DNA from: an archaeon
GTDB lineage: Archaea > Thermoproteota > Thermoprotei_A > Marsarchaeales > Marsarchaeaceae
DNA length: 64,000 bases
Direction of reading: 5' to 3'
NCBI GenBank assembly: GCA_021800035.1
Contig: JAJYZJ010000003.1
Span: forward strand, 1-64,000
The notes under the pieces were generated by a model. The model was not told the origin of the DNA, did not search any database, and saw only the letters and a program-made list of their open reading frames with translations. Shown piece after piece: positions 54,470-63,033 of this stretch (the stretch's first letter is position 1; the number at the start of each line of letters is the position of its first letter). Made by a program: the position numbers and the translations under genes.

Positions 54470-54955
54470 ATGTCTACCGCATTTCAAGACGAGGTTACGT
54501 TAAAACTTGTTTACCATCAAAAATTGATTGCTAATCTGGCATCCAGACTTAAGACCGAGTTCACCGAAATAAAACCCCCGGCATGGTCTGCTTTCGTTAA
54601 GACCAAACCCGCAGGTCTTGAGCCCCCAAAATCAAAGGAGTGGTGGTACATTCGCGCTGCTTCTCTGATGAGGAAGATGGCTCTTCGTGGTGCAATGGGA
54701 GTTAAGGATTTCAGGCTCGAATATGGCGGAAAGCGAATGTCCAAGTCGAGACCTGAAAGATTTCGCATGGCGTCGGGAGGGCACATAAGGAGAATTCTAA
54801 GGCAGTTAGAGAATGCCAAGTTGGTCCAAAAGTCCCCGCATGGGGGGAGGTCTCTTACAAAGCGCGGTCGCGAACTTGTTCTTTCAGTTGCCCAGGACGA
54901 ACTTTCGAAAAGTGAGCACGGCCAGGCCCACATAAGGGCGTACACAAGTGTGTGA
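54470..54955 (+). CDS. rps19e: Ribosomal protein S19e
   Basis: 161 residues. Family motifs: PPAWSAFVKTKPAGLEPP-like region, WWYIRAASLMRKM, SGGHIRRILRQLENAKLV and GGRSLTKRGR. It is needed for small-subunit maturation. A TATA box GCTTATACC at 54432-54440 puts the transcript start a few bases before the ATG. First gene of the ribosomal run. Confidence 0.95.
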   Translation: MSTAFQDEVTLKLVYHQKLIANLASRLKTEFTEIKPPAWSAFVKTKPAGLEPPKSKEWWYIRAASLMRKMALRGAMGVKDFRLEYGGKRMSKSRPERFRMASGGHIRRILRQLENAKLVQKSPHGGRSLTKRGRELVLSVAQDELSKSEHGQAHIRAYTSV

Positions 54956-54958
54956 GAT

Positions 54959-55330
54959 ATGAGCGAATACTCTTCAGATTATGACCCTGAGTTAGAGGAG
55001 CTCAAACGCAGAGAACTTGCTAGAGCTCAGCAACGAGTTTCATCTCAAGACATTCAGGAGCGTAACGCCGCAGCCGAAGCTGAAGAGGCAAGGAGGCAGG
55101 CAATTCTCAGACAGGCGCTGACGCGTGAGGCGAGACAACGTTTACAGACTGTTAAGATGGTCAAGCCAAACGTTGCGAGAATGCTAGAGGACCAGATAAT
55201 TGCGGTATATCAGAGCGGAAAGCTAGACAGACCCATAACTGACAGCGCTCTCAAGCAGCTGCTTTATAGAATCTCTTCAACAAGCTCAAGAGAGACCAGC
55301 ATCACAATCCGCAGAAAGGGAGAAGTGTGA
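54959..55330 (+). CDS. PDCD5-family DNA-binding protein
   Basis: 123 residues. The charged N-terminal helix is followed by ARQRLQTVKMVKPNVARMLE and the DRPITDSALKQLLYRI segment of the PDCD5/TFAR19 family. Archaeal members bind DNA and are regularly encoded between S19e and L39e, as here. Exact role unknown. Confidence 0.9.
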   Translation: MSEYSSDYDPELEELKRRELARAQQRVSSQDIQERNAAAEAEEARRQAILRQALTREARQRLQTVKMVKPNVARMLEDQIIAVYQSGKLDRPITDSALKQLLYRISSTSSRETSITIRRKGEV

Positions 55331-55334
55331 AAAC

Positions 55335-55493
55335 TTGGGAGTCAATAAGCCGAGAGGACGAAAGAAGAGAATTGGACACGCCTTGAACAAAAATTCCAAC
55401 GTGCCAGTTTGGATAACGGCAAAGACGGGTGGGAAGCTTAGGCGCAACGAAAAGAGCAGGAACTTTAGGCGAGGGGGCCGCCTGAAGGTCTGA
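55335..55493 (+). CDS. rpl39e: Ribosomal protein L39e
   Basis: A 52-residue basic protein that lines the peptide exit tunnel. NKPRGRKKRIGHALNKN, VPVWITAKT and the closing NFRRGGRLK match L39e. It starts with TTG at 55335, 4 bp after the PDCD5 stop. It is easily missed because of its size. Confidence 0.92.
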   Translation: MGVNKPRGRKKRIGHALNKNSNVPVWITAKTGGKLRRNEKSRNFRRGGRLKV

Positions 55494-55495
55494 TA

Positions 55496-55993
55496 ATGAA
55501 AGTTGAGGGATGGAAAATGAAAAATCTGAATTATCTCTCGGCAAATTATTCAGAGGTAACGGCTTCAGAGAGTGAGGGTGAAACGGACGCAACAGAGTTG
55601 TCTCAGAAGGTTGCACCCGCCGAGAAGGAGGAACCTGTACCAGAGGAAGCAGGTAAAGCCGAGCAAGAGGAGAAAAGACCTGAGGAAAAGCCAGAAGAGG
55701 CACCAGAAGAAAAAATAGAATTCACGAGCGAAAGGGATTATATCGTTCCACTTTCTAGTGTCTACTGGCTGGGTCGCTCTAAGAGGGCGAAGAGAGCCGT
55801 CAACGTCCTGAGGCGCTTCGTTGTTAAACACATGAAGGCAGAGGACGTATACATCGATCAGAAAGTCAACGAGGCAATTTGGTCAAGAAGCATAGAAAAA
55901 CCACCTCGTAAAATCGCGATACACGTGGGCATCACCAAGGAGAAGAAGGCCTACATCTATCCCGGAAAATTACACAGTGAAAGCACTGCTTGA
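55496..55993 (+). CDS. rpl31e: Ribosomal protein L31e with acidic N-terminal extension
   Basis: 165 residues. The last 85 are L31e: RDYIVPLSSVYWLGRSKRAK, AVNVLRRFVVKHMKAEDVYI, and RKIAIHVG. The first 75 include a Glu-rich low-complexity stretch (residues about 22-75) not found in typical L31e of 80-100 residues. L31e lies at the tunnel exit, so the tail could contact SRP or chaperones; that is speculation. Overlaps aIF6 by 4 bp. Confidence 0.9.
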   Translation: MKVEGWKMKNLNYLSANYSEVTASESEGETDATELSQKVAPAEKEEPVPEEAGKAEQEEKRPEEKPEEAPEEKIEFTSERDYIVPLSSVYWLGRSKRAKRAVNVLRRFVVKHMKAEDVYIDQKVNEAIWSRSIEKPPRKIAIHVGITKEKKAYIYPGKLHSESTA

Positions 55994-56655
55994 CGGTAGA
56001 ACGATTGAAGATTTTCAATACCGAATCAATCGGAATTTTTGCGCTTGCTACAGATAAGTATGTTTTCGTGCCGCTAAACTCGCAGGAGAGTTCAAAGAGG
56101 CTGATAAGGGAAAAGACCGGAACCGAGGTAGTTGAGCTTGGAATAGGTGGGATAAGTGCGGTGGGTGCCATGGTAGCCGCAAACAACAATGGGGTGATGT
56201 TGCCCTATAACGCCGATGATGAAGACGTTCTAAACCTGAAGCACCGAGGATTCAACGTGATTCGCTCTAGGTCCAAATATAACGCATTGGGGAATCTCCT
56301 TGCGGTGAATTCACGGGTGGGTTTTGCGTCTCCAATTCTTAGTGATGCTTTTTTGGATGCGGCTGAGGACATCCTCGGAGTGGAGTTATTCAGGGTGACA
56401 ATAGGGGGGCTGAATACAATCGGTTCTGCCTTGGTTCTTACCGACAAGGGATTTGCTTGCCACCCTGAGACATCTGAAGAAGAGTTAGAGCTCGTCCGAG
56501 CGCGTACGCGACTGGATGGAGCAAGAGTGACAGTGAATGGCGGATACCCCTACATTAGGAGCGGCATGATCTCAAACAGTTCATCTGTCCTGGTCGGATA
56601 TGCGACGACAGGCATAGAAATGGCAGAAATAGAAAACGCGTTGGGCATTGCCTGA
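55990..56655 (+). CDS. eif6: Translation initiation factor aIF6
   Basis: 221 residues with the pentein fold repeats: SIGIFALATDKYVFVPL, GISAVGAMVAANNNGVMLP, TIGSALVLTDKGFACHP and the last SSVLVGYATTGIEM. It binds the large subunit and stops premature joining of subunits. Start TTG 55990 overlaps the L31e stop; a second TTG at 56005 is possible. Confidence 0.95.
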   Translation: MTVERLKIFNTESIGIFALATDKYVFVPLNSQESSKRLIREKTGTEVVELGIGGISAVGAMVAANNNGVMLPYNADDEDVLNLKHRGFNVIRSRSKYNALGNLLAVNSRVGFASPILSDAFLDAAEDILGVELFRVTIGGLNTIGSALVLTDKGFACHPETSEEELELVRARTRLDGARVTVNGGYPYIRSGMISNSSSVLVGYATTGIEMAEIENALGIA

Positions 56656-56718
56656 ATCCTCGCCGAATTGTTCGAGCTACGCTCAAATAATGGTACCTGA
56701 CCTAACCTCAGAAGTTGA

Positions 56719-56973
56719 ATGTGTTCTTCGCAGGTCCCGCTTAAAGTATACAAGGCGCGGGGGGAAATGCGACGCGTGCTAGATTGGCAGCCTTTTACAA
56801 AGTTCGTTTTGGCGCATAGCGAACATGACGCTAGGGAAAGAATATTTTCGCTAATGGGAAGCAAACACAGGCTGAGGAGGCATCAGATAAAAGTTGAGAG
56901 TGTGTCTTTGATTACCGACCGGGAAGAAGTAGATGATGCAGTTGTGCGACAGTATATGGCTCAAAGTGGGTGA
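56719..56973 (+). CDS. rplX: Ribosomal protein LX (L18a/L20a)
   Basis: 84 residues. RVLDWQPFTKFVLAHSEHDA and FSLMGSKHRLRRHQIKVESV match archaeal LX. In the normal aIF6-LX-pfdA order. The stop overlaps the pfdA GTG. Confidence 0.9.
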   Translation: MCSSQVPLKVYKARGEMRRVLDWQPFTKFVLAHSEHDARERIFSLMGSKHRLRRHQIKVESVSLITDREEVDDAVVRQYMAQSG

Positions 56974-57425
56974 GCCATATGTCTGAAAGCACCAATCCGG
57001 AGAGCAAATACGGCCTGCTTCAAAAACTTCTTGGGGACTATGAATACTTAGGATTGGTCGCACAAACGATCGAAGAGCAGCTTCGGCTGGTTGAAGCGGC
57101 CCAAACTGAGATGCTCACCACTATTGGTTCAGTGCGAGAACTCGTCGAGAAGGGAAAAAACAGAGAGACATTCGTACCTTTGGGTAGCGGCGTGATGGTT
57201 CCGATGAGCGTCCACTCACCAGAAAAGATGCTCGTGCTTCTGGGAGAAAACGTTTACGCAAAGCTCTCTGTAGACAAGGTCGAAGAATACCTGAGTGCCA
57301 GGGTAAAGCTACTCGGCGAGCGAACTAACGAACTTGTAAGAGACTACTCAACTACACTTCAGCGAATCCAGCTTCTTCAGCCCAAGATTAACAGACTGGC
57401 TCAAGAACTGCAAGTTGGCGGGTAG
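56970..57425 (+). CDS. pfdA: Prefoldin alpha subunit
   Basis: 151 residues: two long coiled-coil helices (residues 10-55 and 100-148) joined by a beta hairpin (FVPLGSGVMVPMSV, GENVYAKLSV). Prefoldin hands unfolded chains to the thermosome, which is also in this window. Start GTG 56970 or ATG 56979. Confidence 0.92.
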   Translation: MSHMSESTNPESKYGLLQKLLGDYEYLGLVAQTIEEQLRLVEAAQTEMLTTIGSVRELVEKGKNRETFVPLGSGVMVPMSVHSPEKMLVLLGENVYAKLSVDKVEEYLSARVKLLGERTNELVRDYSTTLQRIQLLQPKINRLAQELQVGG

Positions 57426-57430
57426 CATGC

Positions 57431-58333
57431 TTGTTTGAGTCCTTAAAGAAGGCATTCGCTTCAGTCACTCAGGCAGTATCTTCCCGCGACCTTTCTCGTG
57501 AAGAAATAGAGAGGACACTGTCTGCGCTTCAAACCCAGCTAGTGCAGGCCGACGTTCCTTTGGAGAGCGCGGTGCAAATCTGCTCCAGTATAAGAGGGGA
57601 GCTAGAGCTTCTGAGGGTTAAGAGGCTCGAGCGCAGCGATGCGACTGTCAACGCAGCTGTTAAAATGGTCCTGATGAGGCTACTTGAGGTCACGAAAGCC
57701 CCGGACTTTGTCTCACTCGTGAATTCAAAGATTCGTGAAAGAGGGATATGTGTTCTAGTCTTTTTTGGAGTGAACGGCAGTGGCAAAACCACGACAATTG
57801 CCAAAGTTGGATCGTTGCTAAAGGATAGAGGGTTTCTGCCTATATTCGCGGCTGCGGATACTTTTCGCGCGGGCGCTATCGAGCAGTTGAAGGAGCACGC
57901 GGAGAGATTGCAGATCCCGCTAGGACAGACATCATACGGCCGCGATCCGGCCTCAGTAGGCTACACTGCCATTCAGGAGGCAAAGAATAAGGGTCGCAAT
58001 GTTGTTCTCATTGATACCGCCGGTCGGATGCAGAACGACGTGGGTCTCGTGGACCAAATGGATAAAATAGTTCGTGTTACGAAGCCCGACTATCGTTTGT
58101 TTATAGCAGACAGCTTGGTGGGTAACGATTCATTAAATCAGTTAATCACTTTTAACCAGCGGATAGGTATAGACGGTGTCATCCTGACTAAGTTAGATGC
58201 GGACGCAAGAGGTGGGGTCATACTCGCAATAGCCATGTCTGTTAAAAAACCGATTGTTCTGGTCGGTACCGGACAAAGTTACCGAGACCTGCAGAGCTTT
58301 ACTCCGGATTTCTTTCTCAGCAAATTGTTTTAA
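57431..58333 (+). CDS. ftsY: Signal recognition particle receptor FtsY
   Basis: 300 residues: an N domain of helices, then the NG GTPase with GVNGSGKTTTIAKVG near 114, AAADTFRAGAIEQL, DTAGRMQND near 196 and TKLDADARGG near 254. It lacks a long acidic A domain. It docks the SRP (RNA at 53962) to the membrane. TTG start at 57431, 5 bp after pfdA. Confidence 0.96.
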   Translation: MFESLKKAFASVTQAVSSRDLSREEIERTLSALQTQLVQADVPLESAVQICSSIRGELELLRVKRLERSDATVNAAVKMVLMRLLEVTKAPDFVSLVNSKIRERGICVLVFFGVNGSGKTTTIAKVGSLLKDRGFLPIFAAADTFRAGAIEQLKEHAERLQIPLGQTSYGRDPASVGYTAIQEAKNKGRNVVLIDTAGRMQNDVGLVDQMDKIVRVTKPDYRLFIADSLVGNDSLNQLITFNQRIGIDGVILTKLDADARGGVILAIAMSVKKPIVLVGTGQSYRDLQSFTPDFFLSKLF

Positions 58334-58357
58334 ACCACCATTGAGTCTCAGGCGCAT

Positions 58358-59272
58358 ATGCGCGTTAACTCTCTTAGGGGTCGCAGCATTCTCTCGGTCG
58401 ATGACCTTAGCATCCATGAACTTCAAGATCTCATCGACTTTTCAGAAAGGATAGGGAAGTCAATGACGGCCGGCCTGCTCAGCCTCGAGAAGGAAAACAG
58501 TGTGCTTGCAGCGATATGCCCAGCCGAAGCGAGAGCTCGCTTCTATGCCGAGGTTGCCGCACGGAGGCTCCGGGCTTCTACAGTCCGGTTCGGATGGGAA
58601 GAGGCGAAGGGGTCGCTCGGGGTAAATGTCTTCGATTTCGCACGCTCTATCGGAAGGATTGTGGATTGTGCCGTTGTTGAGGGTTCCGACCACTCATTCA
58701 TGGAGGGTATTGCAAAAACGTCGAACATCCCAGTCTTAAACGCTTTGAGTGAAAAGGAAGCACCCGCGCTGGCACTTGCTGATTTCGCGACTCTGAAAAG
58801 CAAATTGGGCAAGTTATCGGGTCTGAATCTGGCATATATAGGAGCGGGCGACGCAATATCCAACTCGGTGATTCTTGCTGCAGCGAAATGTGGAGTAAAG
58901 TTGAAGGTTGCCACATCAGACCGAGCTCGCCCCAATATACAAGGCATAGCTCGTGCTAAGGTCGAAGCAGAGAAGACCGGTGGTAGCGTGGAGCTAGTGA
59001 GTACTCCTAGGCACGCGCTCGAGGACGCCGGAGCAGTTTACTGGAATTTTCCCCAGTCGCAGGGAGGGGATACGCCGGTCGAGTTTCCGAGTATCTCTCT
59101 CGAAGCATTGTTAGATTCTGGCGCCAAAAAGGGAGTATTGGTACTCCGTGGTTTCCCCATGGGAGGAAATGTGATCAGGCATGATTCCCCCATGGGTCTG
59201 AACGAGATTTTTTGGGAACAGAGTGAGAACAGAATATACTCGTTTATGGCTCTACTATCTTCCGTCATCTGA
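58358..59272 (+). CDS. Carbamoyltransferase-like protein lacking catalytic motifs
   Basis: 304 residues, collinear with aspartate/ornithine carbamoyltransferases from start (LSVDDLSIHELQDLIDFSE) to end. The carbamoyl-phosphate STRTR motif reads EARAR (both Arg kept, Ser and Thr lost), the HPxQ motif reads APAL (His and Gln lost), and HCLP near the end is replaced by LRGFP. It is therefore unlikely to be a normal transcarbamylase. It lies between ftsY and dtdA and may have a new role. Overlaps the upstream-extended dtdA frame. Confidence 0.7.
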   Translation: MRVNSLRGRSILSVDDLSIHELQDLIDFSERIGKSMTAGLLSLEKENSVLAAICPAEARARFYAEVAARRLRASTVRFGWEEAKGSLGVNVFDFARSIGRIVDCAVVEGSDHSFMEGIAKTSNIPVLNALSEKEAPALALADFATLKSKLGKLSGLNLAYIGAGDAISNSVILAAAKCGVKLKVATSDRARPNIQGIARAKVEAEKTGGSVELVSTPRHALEDAGAVYWNFPQSQGGDTPVEFPSISLEALLDSGAKKGVLVLRGFPMGGNVIRHDSPMGLNEIFWEQSENRIYSFMALLSSVI

Positions 59273-59282
59273 GAGTGTACAC

Positions 59283-60038
59283 TTGCTCATAGCTGGTTCC
59301 ACGATTGACCCCGCGAGCAGGCTAATGATGCAGGCAGTAAGGTCGCAGCTTTTCACGAGACCTGCGTCTACATTCGGGATTGAACTCGTGGAGATTGCAA
59401 CTGAGCTTACTTCTTCGTCAGTACCTCCTCTACCAGAGGCAGAGACCTACATATTTCTCAGCAGACATAAGGGAATGAAGCCATGCTTCACTCTGCACGC
59501 CACCGGAAACCCCACATCAAGGAATGACCTTGGCGGGAAACCCCGTGAACTTGGGATTGCGGCCCCCTCGTTGGCGCTTCAGATTCTAAGGGAGCTCTCG
59601 AAAGAACCTATAATGCCGGTAGTCCATGAGGCCACTCATCATGGTCCAACTTCTCTCGCGGGTAGGGCTCTTTTTGTAGAGGTGGGCTCAGGGGAGGAGC
59701 AGTGGAGCTCCAAACCGCTCTGCGAATATGCGGCCAGATCAGTCGTAAACGCAATCACGAGCTCGTACTCTGGAGTTAGTTATGCGTGCGCTTTTGGCGG
59801 CCCTCATTACGCGTCAAAATTTACGGAATACGCTATGCTACACTCTACAGGTCTAGGACACATAATATCCAAGCACGCATTCAAGGACATCAATGCCGAG
59901 GTTATATTACAGGCGATTGAGAGGAGCCTTCCGAAGCCAGATAAGGCTCTGGTTGACTGGAAAGGACTCACTTCAGACCAGCGTAATTTCCTGTTGAGGG
60001 AGTTTTCTAGACTCGGCTTTCCATACGAAAGGATATGA
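59283..60038 (+). CDS. dtdA: D-aminoacyl-tRNA deacylase, archaeal type
   Basis: About 251 residues. LHATGNPTSRNDLGG, MPVVHEATHHGPTSL and CAFGGPHYASKFT (the GGxHY motif) define DtdA, which removes D-amino acids from tRNA. The TTG at 59283 gives LLIAGSTIDPAS at the N-terminus, as in the family; a GTG at 59223 would overlap the previous gene by 50 bp. Confidence 0.92.
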   Translation: MLIAGSTIDPASRLMMQAVRSQLFTRPASTFGIELVEIATELTSSSVPPLPEAETYIFLSRHKGMKPCFTLHATGNPTSRNDLGGKPRELGIAAPSLALQILRELSKEPIMPVVHEATHHGPTSLAGRALFVEVGSGEEQWSSKPLCEYAARSVVNAITSSYSGVSYACAFGGPHYASKFTEYAMLHSTGLGHIISKHAFKDINAEVILQAIERSLPKPDKALVDWKGLTSDQRNFLLREFSRLGFPYERI

Positions 60039-60053
60039 CTCCGGGTCGGAAAG

Positions 60054-60064
60054 GCTTTATAAAG
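60054..60064 (+). promoter_or_regulatory. TATA box for secE
   Basis: GCTTTATAAAG centred about 26 bp upstream of the secE ATG at 60085 predicts a leaderless message, so secE is transcribed apart from dtdA. Confidence 0.6.
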
Positions 60065-60084
60065 TGCGGTAGAAAGAACGAACT

Positions 60085-60255
60085 ATGGCTCTCTCTGACA
60101 GAGTCAAGCAGCTTCGGGACGTATTAATTCTGGCGAGAAAGCCCGATCGAAAAGAGTTCTCGTTCACATTAAAAATATCGGTTATTGGAATACTCCTCAT
60201 AGGAGGTATAGCATTCTTTATTCAGCTGATTATGAGCTTTCTAATGGCTACGTAG
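60085..60255 (+). CDS. secE: Protein translocase subunit SecE (Sec61 gamma)
   Basis: 56 residues: an amphipathic N-terminal helix (SDRVKQLRDVLILARKPDRK) and one membrane helix (ISVIGILLIGGIAFFIQLIM). This is the size and layout of archaeal SecE, which clamps the SecY channel. Short enough to be missed. The usual partner nusG does not follow here. Confidence 0.85.
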   Translation: MALSDRVKQLRDVLILARKPDRKEFSFTLKISVIGILLIGGIAFFIQLIMSFLMAT

Positions 60256-60306
60256 CCCATCCTGAGCTTCTGTTCTTAACCTCGTCAGCTCTAAAACATG
60301 TAGTTT

Positions 60307-61437
60307 CTAGATATAGCCAATTTTTGCTGGCGGCTTGGTGGAAATGTCGAGATAGCAAGCCGAAATCTGGTTATTGAGTGAGACCAACTCCTCACCTATT
60401 TTTGGAATAAGCGACCAGTTTCTCGAAGAGGGTACTGCTACGTTGAAATCGGTGCTCTCGAAATGACGGAGAAGTGCAATATATTTCCCCTCAGGATTGC
60501 CCGTGGCTATACAGTATCCAATTCTCGTCAATCTGCTTGTAATTGATACCCTTTCTTGAAGGCTGGCAAGGGCCACATTTGAGGGGATAAAGAGTTCGCC
60601 TGTGTCATCCTTTGCATTGATGAGAAGCATGCGCCCCCAACCATTTATACACGGAACCGGCTCGCAGAGCTCTGAAATCTCGCTGAATACCGTGCCAACA
60701 TTCCTGAACGAATTATAAACAACATTCTCAATCTGGCTCTTATCCTTAGGCTTGGTCTTGGTGTTGTCTCCTATGGCCGTGAAATAGTACCTGCCTGGTA
60801 CGGAACCACCGATTGCCTTCTCTACTCTCCTATCTGCCACCCTCGCAAGGTCCATTTTCTCTTGAGATACCTGGCCCACACACTGGGACGCCAAGCCGAT
60901 TCTTGACATTGGATAGAACGGAAGAGCAAAGCTTGCTTCTAGCCCCGCGAATATTCGCGCAAGTGAACCTAACGACCTTCCCGCGAGAGGGCAGTACATG
61001 GTAGTAGTCCCAGACTTGAATCGCATCGTTCTTGGTGGTGTCGCTGGAACAGGCTCTTCAAAAGATGGAGACAGAATGTTGCCGGCAACCAGTGTCCTAG
61101 CCCTATACTTTGCGGATAGCTTCGCGAGTACCCCCTTCACGGCTTCGGCATAGCTTGCGATCTTTTCTTCCACAGTTCGAGCCCGCAAGAGGGGCTTGAA
61201 GTCTTGGCGCGCATCTATGGTTTTCACAAGAAGCCCATTGATCCTGAAGAACTCATGGATAGCTGAAGTGAACTCTTGATCTTCGAAGCCGGTATTCAGG
61301 AACACGATCTCGTTGTCTTTTGCCCACTTCTGTGCCAGATATGCCGTTACGAGATCCTGATACGACTGCGTAACAACGCAAAGTACCTTTTCCTTCTTTC
61401 CAAGATGCTCGAAAACGGAGGAGCTTACCGTGGACAC
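60307..61437 (-). CDS. GMP-synthase-like protein without a PP-loop
   Basis: 376 residues, collinear with the ATP-pyrophosphatase subunit of GMP synthetase. EIVFLNTGFEDQEF (VFVDTG in GMPS), LVAGNILSP (GTIYPD), and the closing SACYLDISTKPPAKIGYI (VYDITSKPPATIEWE) support this. The ATP-binding SGGxDS at the N-terminus reads TQSYQD, so the usual adenylation is probably lost. No glutaminase domain. The TATA box at 61469-61478 fits the GTG at 61437. Role unknown. Confidence 0.65.
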   Translation of the reverse strand: MSTVSSSVFEHLGKKEKVLCVVTQSYQDLVTAYLAQKWAKDNEIVFLNTGFEDQEFTSAIHEFFRINGLLVKTIDARQDFKPLLRARTVEEKIASYAEAVKGVLAKLSAKYRARTLVAGNILSPSFEEPVPATPPRTMRFKSGTTTMYCPLAGRSLGSLARIFAGLEASFALPFYPMSRIGLASQCVGQVSQEKMDLARVADRRVEKAIGGSVPGRYYFTAIGDNTKTKPKDKSQIENVVYNSFRNVGTVFSEISELCEPVPCINGWGRMLLINAKDDTGELFIPSNVALASLQERVSITSRLTRIGYCIATGNPEGKYIALLRHFESTDFNVAVPSSRNWSLIPKIGEELVSLNNQISACYLDISTKPPAKIGYI

Positions 61438-61745
61438 ACGCTCTTCCCATGACTTGATGCTTAAGGCGTATTTAAACCATAGAAAGCAGGTACTGTCCTC
61501 ATTTCCACTAAAGCGAACAATTTCTACAAAATATCTATATCTAGATTATATTCAATATCGAATCGTGATTTGCCGGAGGGCTCGCCCCCGTTTCTGCACT
61601 GAGTGAGGCCATTACGCGCGATGCATGATCATTGATTCGACTTCTGCCTCGGGCTTGGAGGAAGAATTTTGAGGCCATTTTCCAATCACGTGCTGCGCTC
61701 AGCTAAGATTAAAGCCGGAGCGCGCGTCGCGGTCCTGCAGTCAGA
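61438..61745. other. 308-bp gap between divergent genes
   Basis: Contains GTATTTAAACC at 61469-61478, the TATA box for the GMPS-like gene, and an AT-rich TATA-like block at 61529-61560. Nothing else recognised. Confidence 0.45.
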
Positions 61746-62333
61746 ATGCTTAATCGATTAAGACGTTTTACGGCGGGATTTTTTTCGAGAATGGCTTTGG
61801 GCCTTGCGAGAATCGGGTTAACACCCAACCAGGTTACCATTATCGGCTTTCTGTTTACAGCCCTCGGGGCCACCTTCATTATTGAGAAGGTCCTCTATGC
61901 CGGCGCGCTACTCATAATAGCTGGAGGACTGTTTGATGCCCTTGATGGAGCCCTTGCGAGATTAAAGGGGACTCTGTCGGCCTTCGGCGGGGTCCTCGAC
62001 TCCGTGGTTGATCGCTACAGTGACGGATTGATCATCGCCTCCGTCTGGTACGCTCTTGGTATACCATTTCTTGTAGGATCGCTTGCCTTTGTAGGCTCAC
62101 TACTAACAAGCTATACCAGAGCCAGACTCGAGGCCGCGGGTACAGGTTCTATTGCAAGCATAGGACTTCTCGAAAGACCCGAGCGACTGATTTTACTTGT
62201 TTTGGCCATCCTTTTGCCGGCTCTGAGTCTTTATATCTTCATAGTCGTCGCTTTGCTCTCGAACTTCACAGTTTTTCAGAGATTGTCATACGCTCACAAG
62301 AGGCTCGGGAGCCAGTCATCTGGGCTTAGCTGA
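61746..62333 (+). CDS. CDP-alcohol phosphatidyltransferase-family enzyme
   Basis: 195 residues with about six membrane helices. The catalytic motif is FDALDGALARLKGTLSAFGG followed by VLDSVVDRYSDG, the DGxxARx8Gx3Dx3D signature. It joins a head group to CDP-archaeol; archaetidylinositol-phosphate synthase is the likely activity in archaea, though this cannot be settled. Convergent 18-bp overlap with the PadR-like gene. Confidence 0.85.
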   Translation: MLNRLRRFTAGFFSRMALGLARIGLTPNQVTIIGFLFTALGATFIIEKVLYAGALLIIAGGLFDALDGALARLKGTLSAFGGVLDSVVDRYSDGLIIASVWYALGIPFLVGSLAFVGSLLTSYTRARLEAAGTGSIASIGLLERPERLILLVLAILLPALSLYIFIVVALLSNFTVFQRLSYAHKRLGSQSSGLS

Positions 62334-62642
62334 TAATGCGGCAAGAGTTTTCTTGATGAAGTCTGATGCGGCAGATAGCTTCTCAGAGCCCATGTCGGTC
62401 AACTCATAAAACCGTTTAGAGGGTCCCGAGACAACGTTTTGTTTGCTCGACCTGACTAGACCCTCCCGTTGCATGCGGTATAGAACCGAGTAGACAGTTA
62501 CCCTGGCAACATCAAAACCAAATCTTGACCGAATTTCTCTAGGTAGTTGATAAGCGTACATGTTTCTTTCTTTGAGAATTGTGGCCACATACACCCAGAC
62601 CATTTCTTTGGTAAGGTTTCGCACGACCCTTTCGTAGGCCAT
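62316..62642 (-). CDS. PadR-family transcription regulator
   Basis: 108 residues. The winged helix (MYAYQLPREIRSRFGFDVAR, TVYSVLYRMQREGLVRSS) and the following RFYELTDMGSEKL are typical of PadR. The ligand and target genes are unknown. TATA-like DNA lies near 62670. Confidence 0.8.
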   Translation of the reverse strand: MAYERVVRNLTKEMVWVYVATILKERNMYAYQLPREIRSRFGFDVARVTVYSVLYRMQREGLVRSSKQNVVSGPSKRFYELTDMGSEKLSAASDFIKKTLAALSAKPR

Positions 62643-62675
62643 CAGTATCTTCGAGCATCAGGTAAACTAAAGATT

Positions 62676-62957
62676 TTAGTAAAATTCTCTCTTTCTATCG
62701 TCACGCGAGCGCTGGCTTCTGATCCCCATGTATACTGCGCACCTCACACAGTAATTTTTAACTACGGTTGTTTTGAGTATCGTAGTACCCCGTTTTATCA
62801 ATTCCCGGGCAAGCTGAGGATCTACGGGGCTAGTTGTTCTCGTGACCCTTATCGCTTTATCTCTTGGAACCCAACCCCCGCAGCCGTCGCACTGAACGAG
62901 CTCCGCGTGCCCCTTGGAACCTTTTGCTCGTCCACGATTTTTTCGCTTCTTTGTCAA
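62676..62957 (-). CDS. rps26e: Ribosomal protein S26e
   Basis: 93 residues: TKKRKNRGRAKGSKGHAELV, CDGCGGWVPRDKAIRVTRTT, and NYCVRCAVYMGIRSQRS form the zinc-binding S26e. Start TTG 62957 agrees with the TATA box at 62984-62992 (leaderless); the ATG at 62975 lies too close to that box. S26e sits at the mRNA exit channel. Its presence supports a TACK assignment. Confidence 0.9.
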   Translation of the reverse strand: MTKKRKNRGRAKGSKGHAELVQCDGCGGWVPRDKAIRVTRTTSPVDPQLARELIKRGTTILKTTVVKNYCVRCAVYMGIRSQRSRDDRKREFY

Positions 62958-62983
62958 GAGGTCCTGCGAAATCATTCCTCGGC

Positions 62984-62992
62984 TTTTAATAA
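62984..62992. promoter_or_regulatory. Shared TATA box of rps26e and the sugar kinase
   Basis: TTTTAATAA reads as a TATA box on both strands. It is about 30 bp from the rps26e TTG and about 45 bp from the kinase TTG at 63034. Confidence 0.45.
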
Positions 62993-63033
62993 GAGTAGTG
63001 GAATGCGGGGACGAAGACAGGGATAGTCGTCGG

